Shown here in pieces: positions 39,887 through 47,369 of a DNA stretch of 64,000 nt. Below the pieces are notes generated by a model. The model saw only the letters and a program-made list of their open reading frames with translations. It was not told the DNA's origin and did no database searches. The first letter of the stretch is position 1. Each line of letters starts with the position of its first letter. Source of the stretch: CAZYQW01 sp964649825 (GTDB lineage: Bacteria; Planctomycetota; B15-G4; JADJEK01). The position numbers and the translations under genes are program-made. Where the stretch lies: assembly GCA_964649825.1 (NCBI GenBank), contig CAZYQW010000060.1, positions 1 to 64,000 of the forward strand. The letters are read 5' to 3'.

Positions 39887-41670
39887 ACCACCTCGACTTC
39901 CTGCGCGGAGTCTCGAATTACTTCTCCGGCCGCGAGGCGGCCGACGGGAGCATCGTCTGTCCGCGTCATCACATCGAGCACACTGGCAAGGTGGTCTACT
40001 CGGCGTCGATCGACCTGGTGCTGCTGCGCCGGACGGGGGACGAGCGGTACAAGGAACGGATCCGCCGGCGCGCGCTCCGCACCGTGAGCATGGTCAAGAA
40101 GGATCCGAACACCGGCGCGTCGGTGTTCTTTCCGGGCAGCCTCGACCACCGCAACGCCGCGTCGAACCTGATCGACTCGGGCGCCTGCTGCGACGTGCTC
40201 TGCGAGCTCATCGAGGAGGTCCCGGAGCTCTTCTCGGCCGAGGAGATCGAGCGTCTCAAGGCCGCGGTCGACGACGTCTGCGACACGTACCTCACGACGG
40301 CGGTCATCGTGAAGGAGGTGCCGGCGCAGCGGCTGTGGGGCGCGACCGGCCTCGCGCGCGCCGCGCGCGCCCTCGATCGGCCGCGCTACGGCGAGAAGGC
40401 GCGTGAGGCGGTGAGGCTTGCGATCGAGCAGGCGAACGACGACGGCTCGATCCCGTACATGCCGGAGCCGGAGAAGCACAACGAGCACGTCGGCCTGGCC
40501 GACATCACCTCCTACTATCATTCGCGCCATCTCGGGTTCATCTCCTACGTCTACCGCTGCCTCGACGAGGTGATGGAGGACGAGGTCCAGCAGTTCATGC
40601 AGAAGGGGCTGCAGTTCCTGATCGCGCTCTACGGGAAGGACGGTCTGAAGCCGCTCTGCAACGAGGCGAAGCAGTGGTACTGGGAGTCGCCGTACGAGGT
40701 CGCGAGCCACTCGTTCGACGTCCACGCCTTCGTCGAGTGCGCGAAGCGGTTCGACGACCCGTACGCGGCGTGGTTCGCGAACCTGTCGTTGCGGCGGCTC
40801 GTCGAGCACGTCGACGCCGACGGTGGGGTCTTCAGCCACGAAGGCGAGGAGATCAACTTCCAGTGCCGGGACTTCTGGAACGGCCACGTCGCGTGGATCG
40901 CGCGCGTCGTCGATGATCTCCCCCGGAACGCGCCCGAACCGCCGCCGCGCGGACTCGAGACGTTCAGCGACGCGGGGCTGCTCCGCGTCGAGCGCAAGGA
41001 CTACGTGGCGCTCGTGCGCGGCCGGAAGCAACCGATCAACATCTCGTTCGGCGGCGAGGCCGGGGGCGGAAGCCTCGTCTACTTCGGCCGGCGCGACACC
41101 GGGTTCAAGGACCGCGTGAAGATCCCGAAGTGGACGTCCCTCGCCCCGGGAAACTACGTCGTCACCCCCGTGAACCGCCCGTCGTTCAAGCAGCGGGTGA
41201 TGTCGTTCTACCGAGACAATCGCCACGACATGCGGTTTCGGCTCTACATCGCCAACGTGGAGCGCAAGGCGGGCAACACGCGCATGGCGCTCGAGTACCC
41301 GCTGCGCCACGTAGTGTCGAAGCTCCGCGACGAGATGAAGGGGCGCTTCGCGAGCCACTTTGACGTCAACCCGTCCGTCTCGCAGGCGGATGATGCCGAG
41401 CTCGTCTACTCGTCGATGCTCGCGCGCCGCGACGGCACGATCCTGAAGGGCTCGTCGTTGACGCGGCGTTACCTGTTCGGCGAGCTCGAGCTCGAGGTCG
41501 ATGAGGTCTTGCAGCTCGACGAGGCGGTGCGAGCGATCCTCTACGAGTCGATCGAAGGGGCGCGCGAGCTCGAGATCGTGACCGGCGCGCCGTACCGCAC
41601 GAACGGCAAGACGGTCATCTTCCAGCCCGAGGAGTTTCCGGCGACGATCCGGATCTCGTATCGGTTGTAG
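39868..41670 (+). CDS. Possible alpha/alpha-toroid carbohydrate-active protein
   Basis: A 600-aa cytoplasmic-looking protein (no signal peptide) from ATG 39868, overlapping the fusion gene by 19 bp. The first about 360 residues are a series of amphipathic helices with aromatic-rich turns (SYYHSRHLGFISYVYR, KQWYWESPYEVASHSFD, FQCRDFWNGHVAW), as in alpha/alpha-barrel glycosidases and heparinase-like lyases. The C-terminal third is beta-rich (KDYVALVRG, FRLYIANVER, YLFGELELEVDEV). This domain order matches heparinase II/III-type lyases, but I cannot assign catalytic residues and the protein may instead be an epimerase or binding protein. It is the last gene of the four-gene glycan operon. Confidence 0.45.
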   Translation: MSDKTLNHLDFLRGVSNYFSGREAADGSIVCPRHHIEHTGKVVYSASIDLVLLRRTGDERYKERIRRRALRTVSMVKKDPNTGASVFFPGSLDHRNAASNLIDSGACCDVLCELIEEVPELFSAEEIERLKAAVDDVCDTYLTTAVIVKEVPAQRLWGATGLARAARALDRPRYGEKAREAVRLAIEQANDDGSIPYMPEPEKHNEHVGLADITSYYHSRHLGFISYVYRCLDEVMEDEVQQFMQKGLQFLIALYGKDGLKPLCNEAKQWYWESPYEVASHSFDVHAFVECAKRFDDPYAAWFANLSLRRLVEHVDADGGVFSHEGEEINFQCRDFWNGHVAWIARVVDDLPRNAPEPPPRGLETFSDAGLLRVERKDYVALVRGRKQPINISFGGEAGGGSLVYFGRRDTGFKDRVKIPKWTSLAPGNYVVTPVNRPSFKQRVMSFYRDNRHDMRFRLYIANVERKAGNTRMALEYPLRHVVSKLRDEMKGRFASHFDVNPSVSQADDAELVYSSMLARRDGTILKGSSLTRRYLFGELELEVDEVLQLDEAVRAILYESIEGARELEIVTGAPYRTNGKTVIFQPEEFPATIRISYRL

Positions 41671-41680
41671 GGTGCGCCGC

Positions 41681-42280
41681 TCAGTCGGGCAGCTTGGGCG
41701 TGGTCGGGAAGAACTGGGATTGGCCGCGGCCGCGGTCCTTCTCGCGCTGCCCGCGATGCCAGCAGGCGAAGCAGCGCGGCTCGTAGAAGTCGCTCGCGCC
41801 GACGAGCACGCGGGCGCTGGGCGCGTCCGGACGGCGGAACGTGTAGTACGCGTCGTGCTTGCACACGGTGCAGACGGCCGGGCACTTCACGACTTCCTCC
41901 GCCATGCCGAGGATCGGAGCGACCGAGTCCCAGACGCGCCCGTCCGAGTCCATGTCGAGCGTCGCGATGACGACCTTCTTCCCGAGGCCGCCGAGGCGCC
42001 GCACGACCTCCGCGACGCCCTCGAGCATGAACGCCTCGTCGATGCCGACGACGTCGATCTCGTGCGCCTGCGTCACGATCTCGTCCGCGTGCGCGATCCG
42101 GCTGGCGGGAAACGACGCGCCGGAGTGGGCGCGGATCGCTTCGTCGCCGTCCCGCGTGTTCATGGCTGGGGTGAAGGCGCGGACGCGGACCTTCTGGATG
42201 CGCGCGCGGACGAGACGCGAGATCAGACCTTCGGTCTTGCCACCCCACATCGGGCCGCAGTAGACGAGCGGGCTGCGCAA
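41681..42280 (-). CDS. tdk: Thymidine kinase
   Basis: A 199-aa protein from TTG 42280, chosen because AGAAGGAG lies 7 nt upstream and the product then starts RSPLVYCGPMWGGKT; an ATG at 42379 would overlap the next gene and add a Ser-rich leader. The type II (TK1-like) fold is clear: P-loop GPMWGGKTEGL, catalytic GIDEAFM, and four zinc ligands CTVC and CFACWH. It phosphorylates thymidine for dTMP salvage. The C terminus (PTTPKLPD) is short. It is in the same orientation as the sulfatase-fold operon upstream on the minus strand, with an 88-bp gap. Confidence 0.93.
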   Translation of the reverse strand: MRSPLVYCGPMWGGKTEGLISRLVRARIQKVRVRAFTPAMNTRDGDEAIRAHSGASFPASRIAHADEIVTQAHEIDVVGIDEAFMLEGVAEVVRRLGGLGKKVVIATLDMDSDGRVWDSVAPILGMAEEVVKCPAVCTVCKHDAYYTFRRPDAPSARVLVGASDFYEPRCFACWHRGQREKDRGRGQSQFFPTTPKLPD

Positions 42281-42368
42281 CGGGGTCTCCTTCTCGGGCG
42301 CGTCGCGGGCGGAGGGGGAAGCCGAGGATGATAGCGACGAAACTCGAAACGCGGTCGGCGAACACCTT

Positions 42369-43856
42369 CTATCCACCACCGTCGACGTAGCCGGCCTCGG
42401 CCAACGCCTTCAGCGTCTCCGGGTCCTTCGGGCCGAGCTGCCCGTCGTCGCGGGAGCGGATGCCGCGGAGCAGCTCCTTCGGTCGTTCGAGACGGGCGCG
42501 AAGGTCGGGGTCGTCGGCGAGGTTGCGAAGCTCGCCCGGGTCGTCGGCGATCCGGTAGTACTCGAACTCGCGGCCGTTCGGCGCGCGCGGGTCGTGGATC
42601 AGCTTCGCCGGCTCGGGCAGGACGAAGGCGCGCTGTCGATCGAGCGGGTCCCGAGGCTTCGGGCCGCCGGCGAAGCGCGGGTTGTATTCCGCCATCAGGG
42701 GCTCTCCCGACTCCGCGTAGACCATCCGCCCCTGGATCGTGCCTCCGGCGAGCGCGGCGGCGAACGAGCGCGCGCGGTTGCCGCCGTGCAGGTCGAGCCC
42801 GAACAGCTCGGCCAGCGTGGGGGCGACGTCGATGGCGCCGACTTGCTCGCGCACGACCGCGGCGGGCCAGGTGGGGCAGTGGACGAGGAGCGGGACGCGC
42901 AGCGTCGCGTCGTAGACGAACTCGCCGTGATCGAACCAGAAGTCGTGCTCGCCCAAGCTCTCGCCGTGGTCGGCGGTCACCACGACCACCGTGTCGTCGC
43001 CGCGACCGCGGGCGGCGAGCGCGTCGAGGACCCGCGCGATCTGCCGGTCGGTGTGCTCGATCTCGCCGTCGTACAGGGCGATGACTCGCTCGACGTCCAG
43101 CTCCGAGTAGCGATCGATTCCGAACTTGTGCCGGCCCTTGCCGGCCTGGACCGCCTCTTCGTGGGACTTCGTCTGGGGCCCGGTCCGGCGTCCTTCGTCG
43201 TCGACGGGCCAGTAGTGGAAGTAGTCGCGATACCGCCCGGCATAGGCCGGGGTGACGCGGTCGGCGAGGCCGCCGGCGTGGTTCCAGTACGGGGCGTGCG
43301 GATCGCGGAAGTGGAGCCAGAGGAAGAACGGCTCGTCCTCGTGCTCGGCCAGCCACCGCTCGGCCGCCTGCACGACCACCTCGGCGCGCAGGTCCGCGTT
43401 CCTCGTCTTCTCGAAGTAGACGAAATCGTCGAAGCCCTGGTCGAGGCCGCGCGGTCCCATCGGCCACAGGAACGGGACGACGATGAACGCGGCGGTGCGG
43501 TAGCCCGCGTCGCGGAACCGTTCCGGAAGCGTGACGTGCTCGCCGGCGAGCGGCTCGTGCAGACCGCGCACGCCGTGCTCGATCGGATCCTTGCCGGTGA
43601 GGATGCTCGCGAGCGACTGCGTCGTCCGGCCGATCGGGACGAGCGCGCGCTCGAACCTCGTGCTCCGCGCCGCGAGCGCGTCCAGGTTCGGCGACGTCGG
43701 CCGCTCGTAGCCGTACGCGCCGAGGTGGTCGGCGCGCAGCGTATCGACGGTGATCAGGACCGCGGAGCGCCACGGACCGGCCGGCGCGGGCCGGCGGGAG
43801 CAGCCGAGGATGAGAAGCGAAGCGAGCACGATCGCGGCAGGCGCAGGGCGGGTCAT
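42369..43856 (-). CDS. Sulfatase-fold lipoprotein, Thr at the nucleophile position
   Basis: A 495-aa protein from ATG 43856. Signal peptide with lipobox LLILGC near residue 19. The alkaline phosphatase-superfamily core starts with VLITVDTLRADHLGAYG; the nucleophile segment is GRTTQSLASILTG, with Thr where sulfatases have Cys or Ser and no following Arg. Metal-binding VTADHGESLGEHDFWFDHGEF is intact. A C-terminal DPETLKALAEAGYV matches the tails of the other two proteins of this kind. It probably acts at the outer face of the membrane on a phosphate-containing polymer or lipid, not as a formylglycine sulfatase (inference). It lies 7 bp after the membrane protein gene in one minus-strand operon. 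Confidence 0.8.
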   Translation of the reverse strand: MTRPAPAAIVLASLLILGCSRRPAPAGPWRSAVLITVDTLRADHLGAYGYERPTSPNLDALAARSTRFERALVPIGRTTQSLASILTGKDPIEHGVRGLHEPLAGEHVTLPERFRDAGYRTAAFIVVPFLWPMGPRGLDQGFDDFVYFEKTRNADLRAEVVVQAAERWLAEHEDEPFFLWLHFRDPHAPYWNHAGGLADRVTPAYAGRYRDYFHYWPVDDEGRRTGPQTKSHEEAVQAGKGRHKFGIDRYSELDVERVIALYDGEIEHTDRQIARVLDALAARGRGDDTVVVVTADHGESLGEHDFWFDHGEFVYDATLRVPLLVHCPTWPAAVVREQVGAIDVAPTLAELFGLDLHGGNRARSFAAALAGGTIQGRMVYAESGEPLMAEYNPRFAGGPKPRDPLDRQRAFVLPEPAKLIHDPRAPNGREFEYYRIADDPGELRNLADDPDLRARLERPKELLRGIRSRDDGQLGPKDPETLKALAEAGYVDGGG

Positions 43857-43863
43857 CGTCAGG

Positions 43864-45909
43864 TCACCGTCCGAGTCGCAGGCGGAACAGGTAGCCCGCA
43901 TCGGTCTGGTGCACGCGCTCCCAGCGCCCGTCCTGCGGGATGCTCATGATCGCACGCGCGACGCCGCGATCGTACGAGCGCAGCAGCAGATAGATGGGAC
44001 GCCGCAGCGAGTGCAGGAGCTCGTAGTCCTCCGGCTGGAGGCGTTCGCCGCCGAAGATCGAATCGACGATGCGAAACCGATGCAGGAACCCAGGCTCGTA
44101 GTCGGTCATGTAGTACGGGACGTCCGTCAGCACCGGCCGGTGCGCGAGCACCGCGATCTCGTCGCCGTGAAGCGGCCCTGCGAAGTGGCGGTCCTTCATC
44201 CTGGGGTTGTCGATGATCACTGCGTCGGCCGGCGTGTTCGTCCGGATCCACTCGTACATCTCGGCGATCGGGTGGGCGTCGAAGTCGACGACGACCCGCG
44301 TCCCGTCGCCGTGGTACGGCAACGTCGCGTTCGCGTGCGCGCGGTACGCGTTCCAGATCAGTGCGTTCGTCGGCACGAAGAGGAGCGTGACGACCACCGC
44401 GATCGCCCCGGCGATGACGGACGAGAACCGCGCGAAGAGAAGCGCGAGCGAGCCGGCCGCGAAGACGCCCAGGAGCGGCGCGGCCATGCGGACGAGCTTG
44501 TACTCGGAAGCCACCGGGAACGACAGCACGATCGCGGTGACGAGGAGCGGCAGGAGCGAGATCGAGAGCAGGGTCGTCCCACGGTCCTTGCGCCGCGCCG
44601 CGGCGATCGCGGCGGGGACGGCGAGCAGGAGGATCGGCCCGAGGTTCCAGAGGACGCGCGAGAGCTTGGCGAGCTCCGGTTTCACCGCGAGGAGCTGCTC
44701 GCGCGGCAGGTCCGGCGCGCCGCTGCCGACGAGGACGAACGGCAGGGCGAGGAGGAGCCCGGCGATCAGCGCGCCGGCCGCGAGAAGCGCGCCGCGCCGC
44801 ACGCCGCCCCACCCGGACGGGAGGAGCAGGACGAGCGCGGCGGCGCCGAGGGCGAGCCCGGCCGTGGCGCCGGTGATCGGCGAGAGCGCGATCGACCCGG
44901 CGATCGCGAGCCCGGCGAGCCCGGCGAGCGGGAGCTCCGGCCGGCGAACGAGTCGAGCGAGCAGAAGCCACGACGCGAGCAGCAACGTGAACGAGACCGG
45001 GAACGACGACACGTTCATGAACTTCGTGAACGTGGCGCTGATCCGCTCGTCGCCGCCGATCGTGAGCTCCTTGATGTAGTGGATCGGGTCGGCGCCCCCG
45101 GCGACCTCCTCGAGCGAGACCTCCGGGTGTCGGCCGCGGAAGAAGAACGCGCCGAACGGGTTCAGCCCGAGGAAGCCGAGCGGCACCGCGAGGGCGGCCG
45201 CCGCCCGCGAGCGGAACGCGTCGTTCGCGAGGTGCGCGAGGAGGAGCAGGAACGCGGTCAACGTGAGGAGGTTGCTCGCGCAGAAAACCGTCGTCGGCTC
45301 GACGGCGCCGATCTCGCCGGCGGCGGCCGACGCCACGTGGTACGCCCAGTAGTAGCGCACCGGCCGCCCCGCGAAGAACGGGTTCTCGGGCGGCACGCCG
45401 CGGTCGACCGCGCTGTAGAGGATCGACGCGTGGAGCATCCCGTGGATCGACGCGCGCACCCGGTTGCTCTCGACGATCGGCGCGGCGATGACCGCCGTGA
45501 TCGCGACGGCGAGGAGCAGCGCGGGCGCACCGACGGACGTCGGCCCATCGCGCTCCAGCCCCTCGTCATCGTCATCCGCGCGGCGCGGGCGTCGATACAG
45601 GTCGGCGACCAACGCGCCGAGGACCGCGAGCAGGACGAGCCGGGCCGACGCCATCGCCGAGAAGTCGGCGAGGAGCAGCACGGTCATGAACGCGCCGACC
45701 ACGAACGGGGAGAGGGCGAGCGAGAGCGCCAAAGCGAGCGACGCGGCGCAGCGGGCGGGGTGGACCCAGGCGAGCACCGCGGCGCCGGGCGGGACCGAGA
45801 GCGCCGCGATCGCGAGGATCACGCGCGCTGTGCCGAGCCCGTCCACGAAAGACGCGATCAGCGCCAGCAGGACGAGTCCCGCGAGGCCGACCGAGGCGCT
45901 CCACCTCAT
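43864..45909 (-). CDS. Multi-spanning GT-C-like membrane protein
   Basis: A 681-aa protein from ATG 45909, overlapping the stop of the upstream sulfatase-fold gene (ATGA). About 12-13 transmembrane helices fill residues 5-520, with a large loop after the fourth or fifth helix (SILYSAVDRGVPPENPFFAGRPVRYYWAYHVAS) that carries aromatic and acidic residues as in GT-C glycosyltransferases. A soluble C-terminal domain of about 140 residues (MYEWIRTNTPADAVIIDNP...) follows. GT-C enzymes transfer sugars from polyprenyl-phosphate donors outside the cytoplasm. The conserved Asp/Glu pair of the first loop is not certain here. Its operon partners suggest that it glycosylates the polymer on which the sulfatase-fold proteins act (inference). 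Confidence 0.65.
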   Translation of the reverse strand: MRWSASVGLAGLVLLALIASFVDGLGTARVILAIAALSVPPGAAVLAWVHPARCAASLALALSLALSPFVVGAFMTVLLLADFSAMASARLVLLAVLGALVADLYRRPRRADDDDEGLERDGPTSVGAPALLLAVAITAVIAAPIVESNRVRASIHGMLHASILYSAVDRGVPPENPFFAGRPVRYYWAYHVASAAAGEIGAVEPTTVFCASNLLTLTAFLLLLAHLANDAFRSRAAAALAVPLGFLGLNPFGAFFFRGRHPEVSLEEVAGGADPIHYIKELTIGGDERISATFTKFMNVSSFPVSFTLLLASWLLLARLVRRPELPLAGLAGLAIAGSIALSPITGATAGLALGAAALVLLLPSGWGGVRRGALLAAGALIAGLLLALPFVLVGSGAPDLPREQLLAVKPELAKLSRVLWNLGPILLLAVPAAIAAARRKDRGTTLLSISLLPLLVTAIVLSFPVASEYKLVRMAAPLLGVFAAGSLALLFARFSSVIAGAIAVVVTLLFVPTNALIWNAYRAHANATLPYHGDGTRVVVDFDAHPIAEMYEWIRTNTPADAVIIDNPRMKDRHFAGPLHGDEIAVLAHRPVLTDVPYYMTDYEPGFLHRFRIVDSIFGGERLQPEDYELLHSLRRPIYLLLRSYDRGVARAIMSIPQDGRWERVHQTDAGYLFRLRLGR

Positions 45910-47348
45910 CGGACGTAGCCTTGCTCCCGAAGCATCCGCAGGTGCTCGGCGTCGGTCGTATCCGCGAGCGAGCGGGCCTGGATCCCCTTCAACCACGACT
46001 GGGTCGCCTTGAAGAGGTACTCCGCGACCGGCGCGTGGCGTTCCTCATCGATCAGGTTCACCTGCTCGTCGGGGTCGGTCGCGACGTGATAGAGCTCCTG
46101 CTCCAGGATCGGGTACCGGCCCTCCTCCGGCGGGTTCCTCGGCGAGACGCCTTTCGGGTTCCAGACGTACGACCACTCGGGGTTCCGCGTGCAGAAGATC
46201 AACTCGTCCTGGCCGGTCGGCGAGTGCTTGGCCTCGACGTCGATCAGCGCGAACGAGAGCCCCTTCGCCGGTCTCGCCTTTCCGAGCAGCACGTCGGTCA
46301 GGTCGTGGCCGCGCAGCCGCGTGTCGCCTTCGCCGGGCCCCTTGTCGAGCCCGAGCCAGTTCAACACGGTCGGCATGAAGTCGACGCTCTCGACGATCCC
46401 GTCGACGACCTGGCCGGACGGGATCTGGCCGGGCTGATGGAAGATCATCGGGATGCGCGTGCTGGAGCGGTAGACCGAGCTCGCGTGGTAATAGTAGCGG
46501 TTGTGGCTGTAGAGGTCCTCGCCGTGGTCGGCGGTGAAGACGAACAGCGTGTCGTCGAGGAGCCCGCGCTTCTCGAGCATCCGCCGGATCAGCTCGACAC
46601 CGGTGTCGACGAACGACACCGTGCCGTCGTAGACGTCCTCGACGTGCGCGCGGTCGGCCGGCGCGAGGTCGATCTGCTCGGCGAAGATGCGGTCGGTCCA
46701 CTCGGGAGAGGCGTCGACCTGACCGGCGTAGAGCGGATCGGTGTGGAGCGTGTCGAACGGCGCGGGCGGCGCGTACGGCTTGTGCGGATTCATGAAGTGG
46801 ATCCACAGGAACTCGCGCTGGTCGTCGTCCCCGAATCGTCGCTCGATGTAGCGCTCGGTGAAGCGAATCATCTCGCGCTCGTCACCGAACATGCGATAGT
46901 CGCTCGGCTCGAAGCCCTGTTCGATGTTGCCGTGCTTCGGGCCGAGCACGGGCTGCGCGTTGACGCAGAAGTTGTGGAAGCCCGCGTCGCGGAGGCGCTC
47001 GGCGAGGAGCCACTCGTCGTCCTGGACCTTCTTGAGGTTCGTGAGCACGCCGTGCTCGAGCGGGTACTTCGACGTGAAGAACGACGCCATCGACGGCAGC
47101 GTCATTCCGCGGTTCGCGTACGCGTCGACGAACCGCAGCCCATTCGCGGCGATCCGGTCGATGTGCGGTGAGGACGCGACGGGCGGGGTCCGGCGGCTCT
47201 GGCGGCCGTAGCAGCTCATCCGGTCGGCGCGCAGGGTGTCGACCGTGATCAGGACGAGGTGCCTCGCGCGCGGCTCTGGGCGGCGCGAGCACGCGGGGAG
47301 AAGAAAGGCGGCGATGGCGAGCCATCGGAGCGTGACAGCGGGGCGCAT
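45906..47348 (-). CDS. Sulfatase-fold lipoprotein, Thr at the nucleophile position
   Basis: A 480-aa protein from ATG 47348, with a signal peptide and lipobox LLPAC near residue 20. It has VLITVDTLRADRMSCYG, the nucleophile segment RGMTLPSMASFFTS (Thr, again with no Arg), HFMNPHKPY, and the metal-binding FTADHGEDLYSHN, followed by a HQPGQIPSG region. The C terminus ends LRMLREQGYVR, a variant of the EAGYV tail in its relatives. First gene of the minus-strand operon, its start codon lies only 21 bp from that of the divergent methylase. Function as for the other two; localisation by lipid anchor to the periplasmic face is expected. Confidence 0.82.
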   Translation of the reverse strand: MRPAVTLRWLAIAAFLLPACSRRPEPRARHLVLITVDTLRADRMSCYGRQSRRTPPVASSPHIDRIAANGLRFVDAYANRGMTLPSMASFFTSKYPLEHGVLTNLKKVQDDEWLLAERLRDAGFHNFCVNAQPVLGPKHGNIEQGFEPSDYRMFGDEREMIRFTERYIERRFGDDDQREFLWIHFMNPHKPYAPPAPFDTLHTDPLYAGQVDASPEWTDRIFAEQIDLAPADRAHVEDVYDGTVSFVDTGVELIRRMLEKRGLLDDTLFVFTADHGEDLYSHNRYYYHASSVYRSSTRIPMIFHQPGQIPSGQVVDGIVESVDFMPTVLNWLGLDKGPGEGDTRLRGHDLTDVLLGKARPAKGLSFALIDVEAKHSPTGQDELIFCTRNPEWSYVWNPKGVSPRNPPEEGRYPILEQELYHVATDPDEQVNLIDEERHAPVAEYLFKATQSWLKGIQARSLADTTDAEHLRMLREQGYVR

Positions 47349-47369
47349 GACGCCAAGAATACGACGCTC

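Noticed and set aside
14881..47348. Calling the three sulfatase-fold lipoproteins sulfatases
   Set aside because: The formylglycine Cys/Ser and the conserved Arg of the sulfatase signature are missing in all three; Thr occupies the position.
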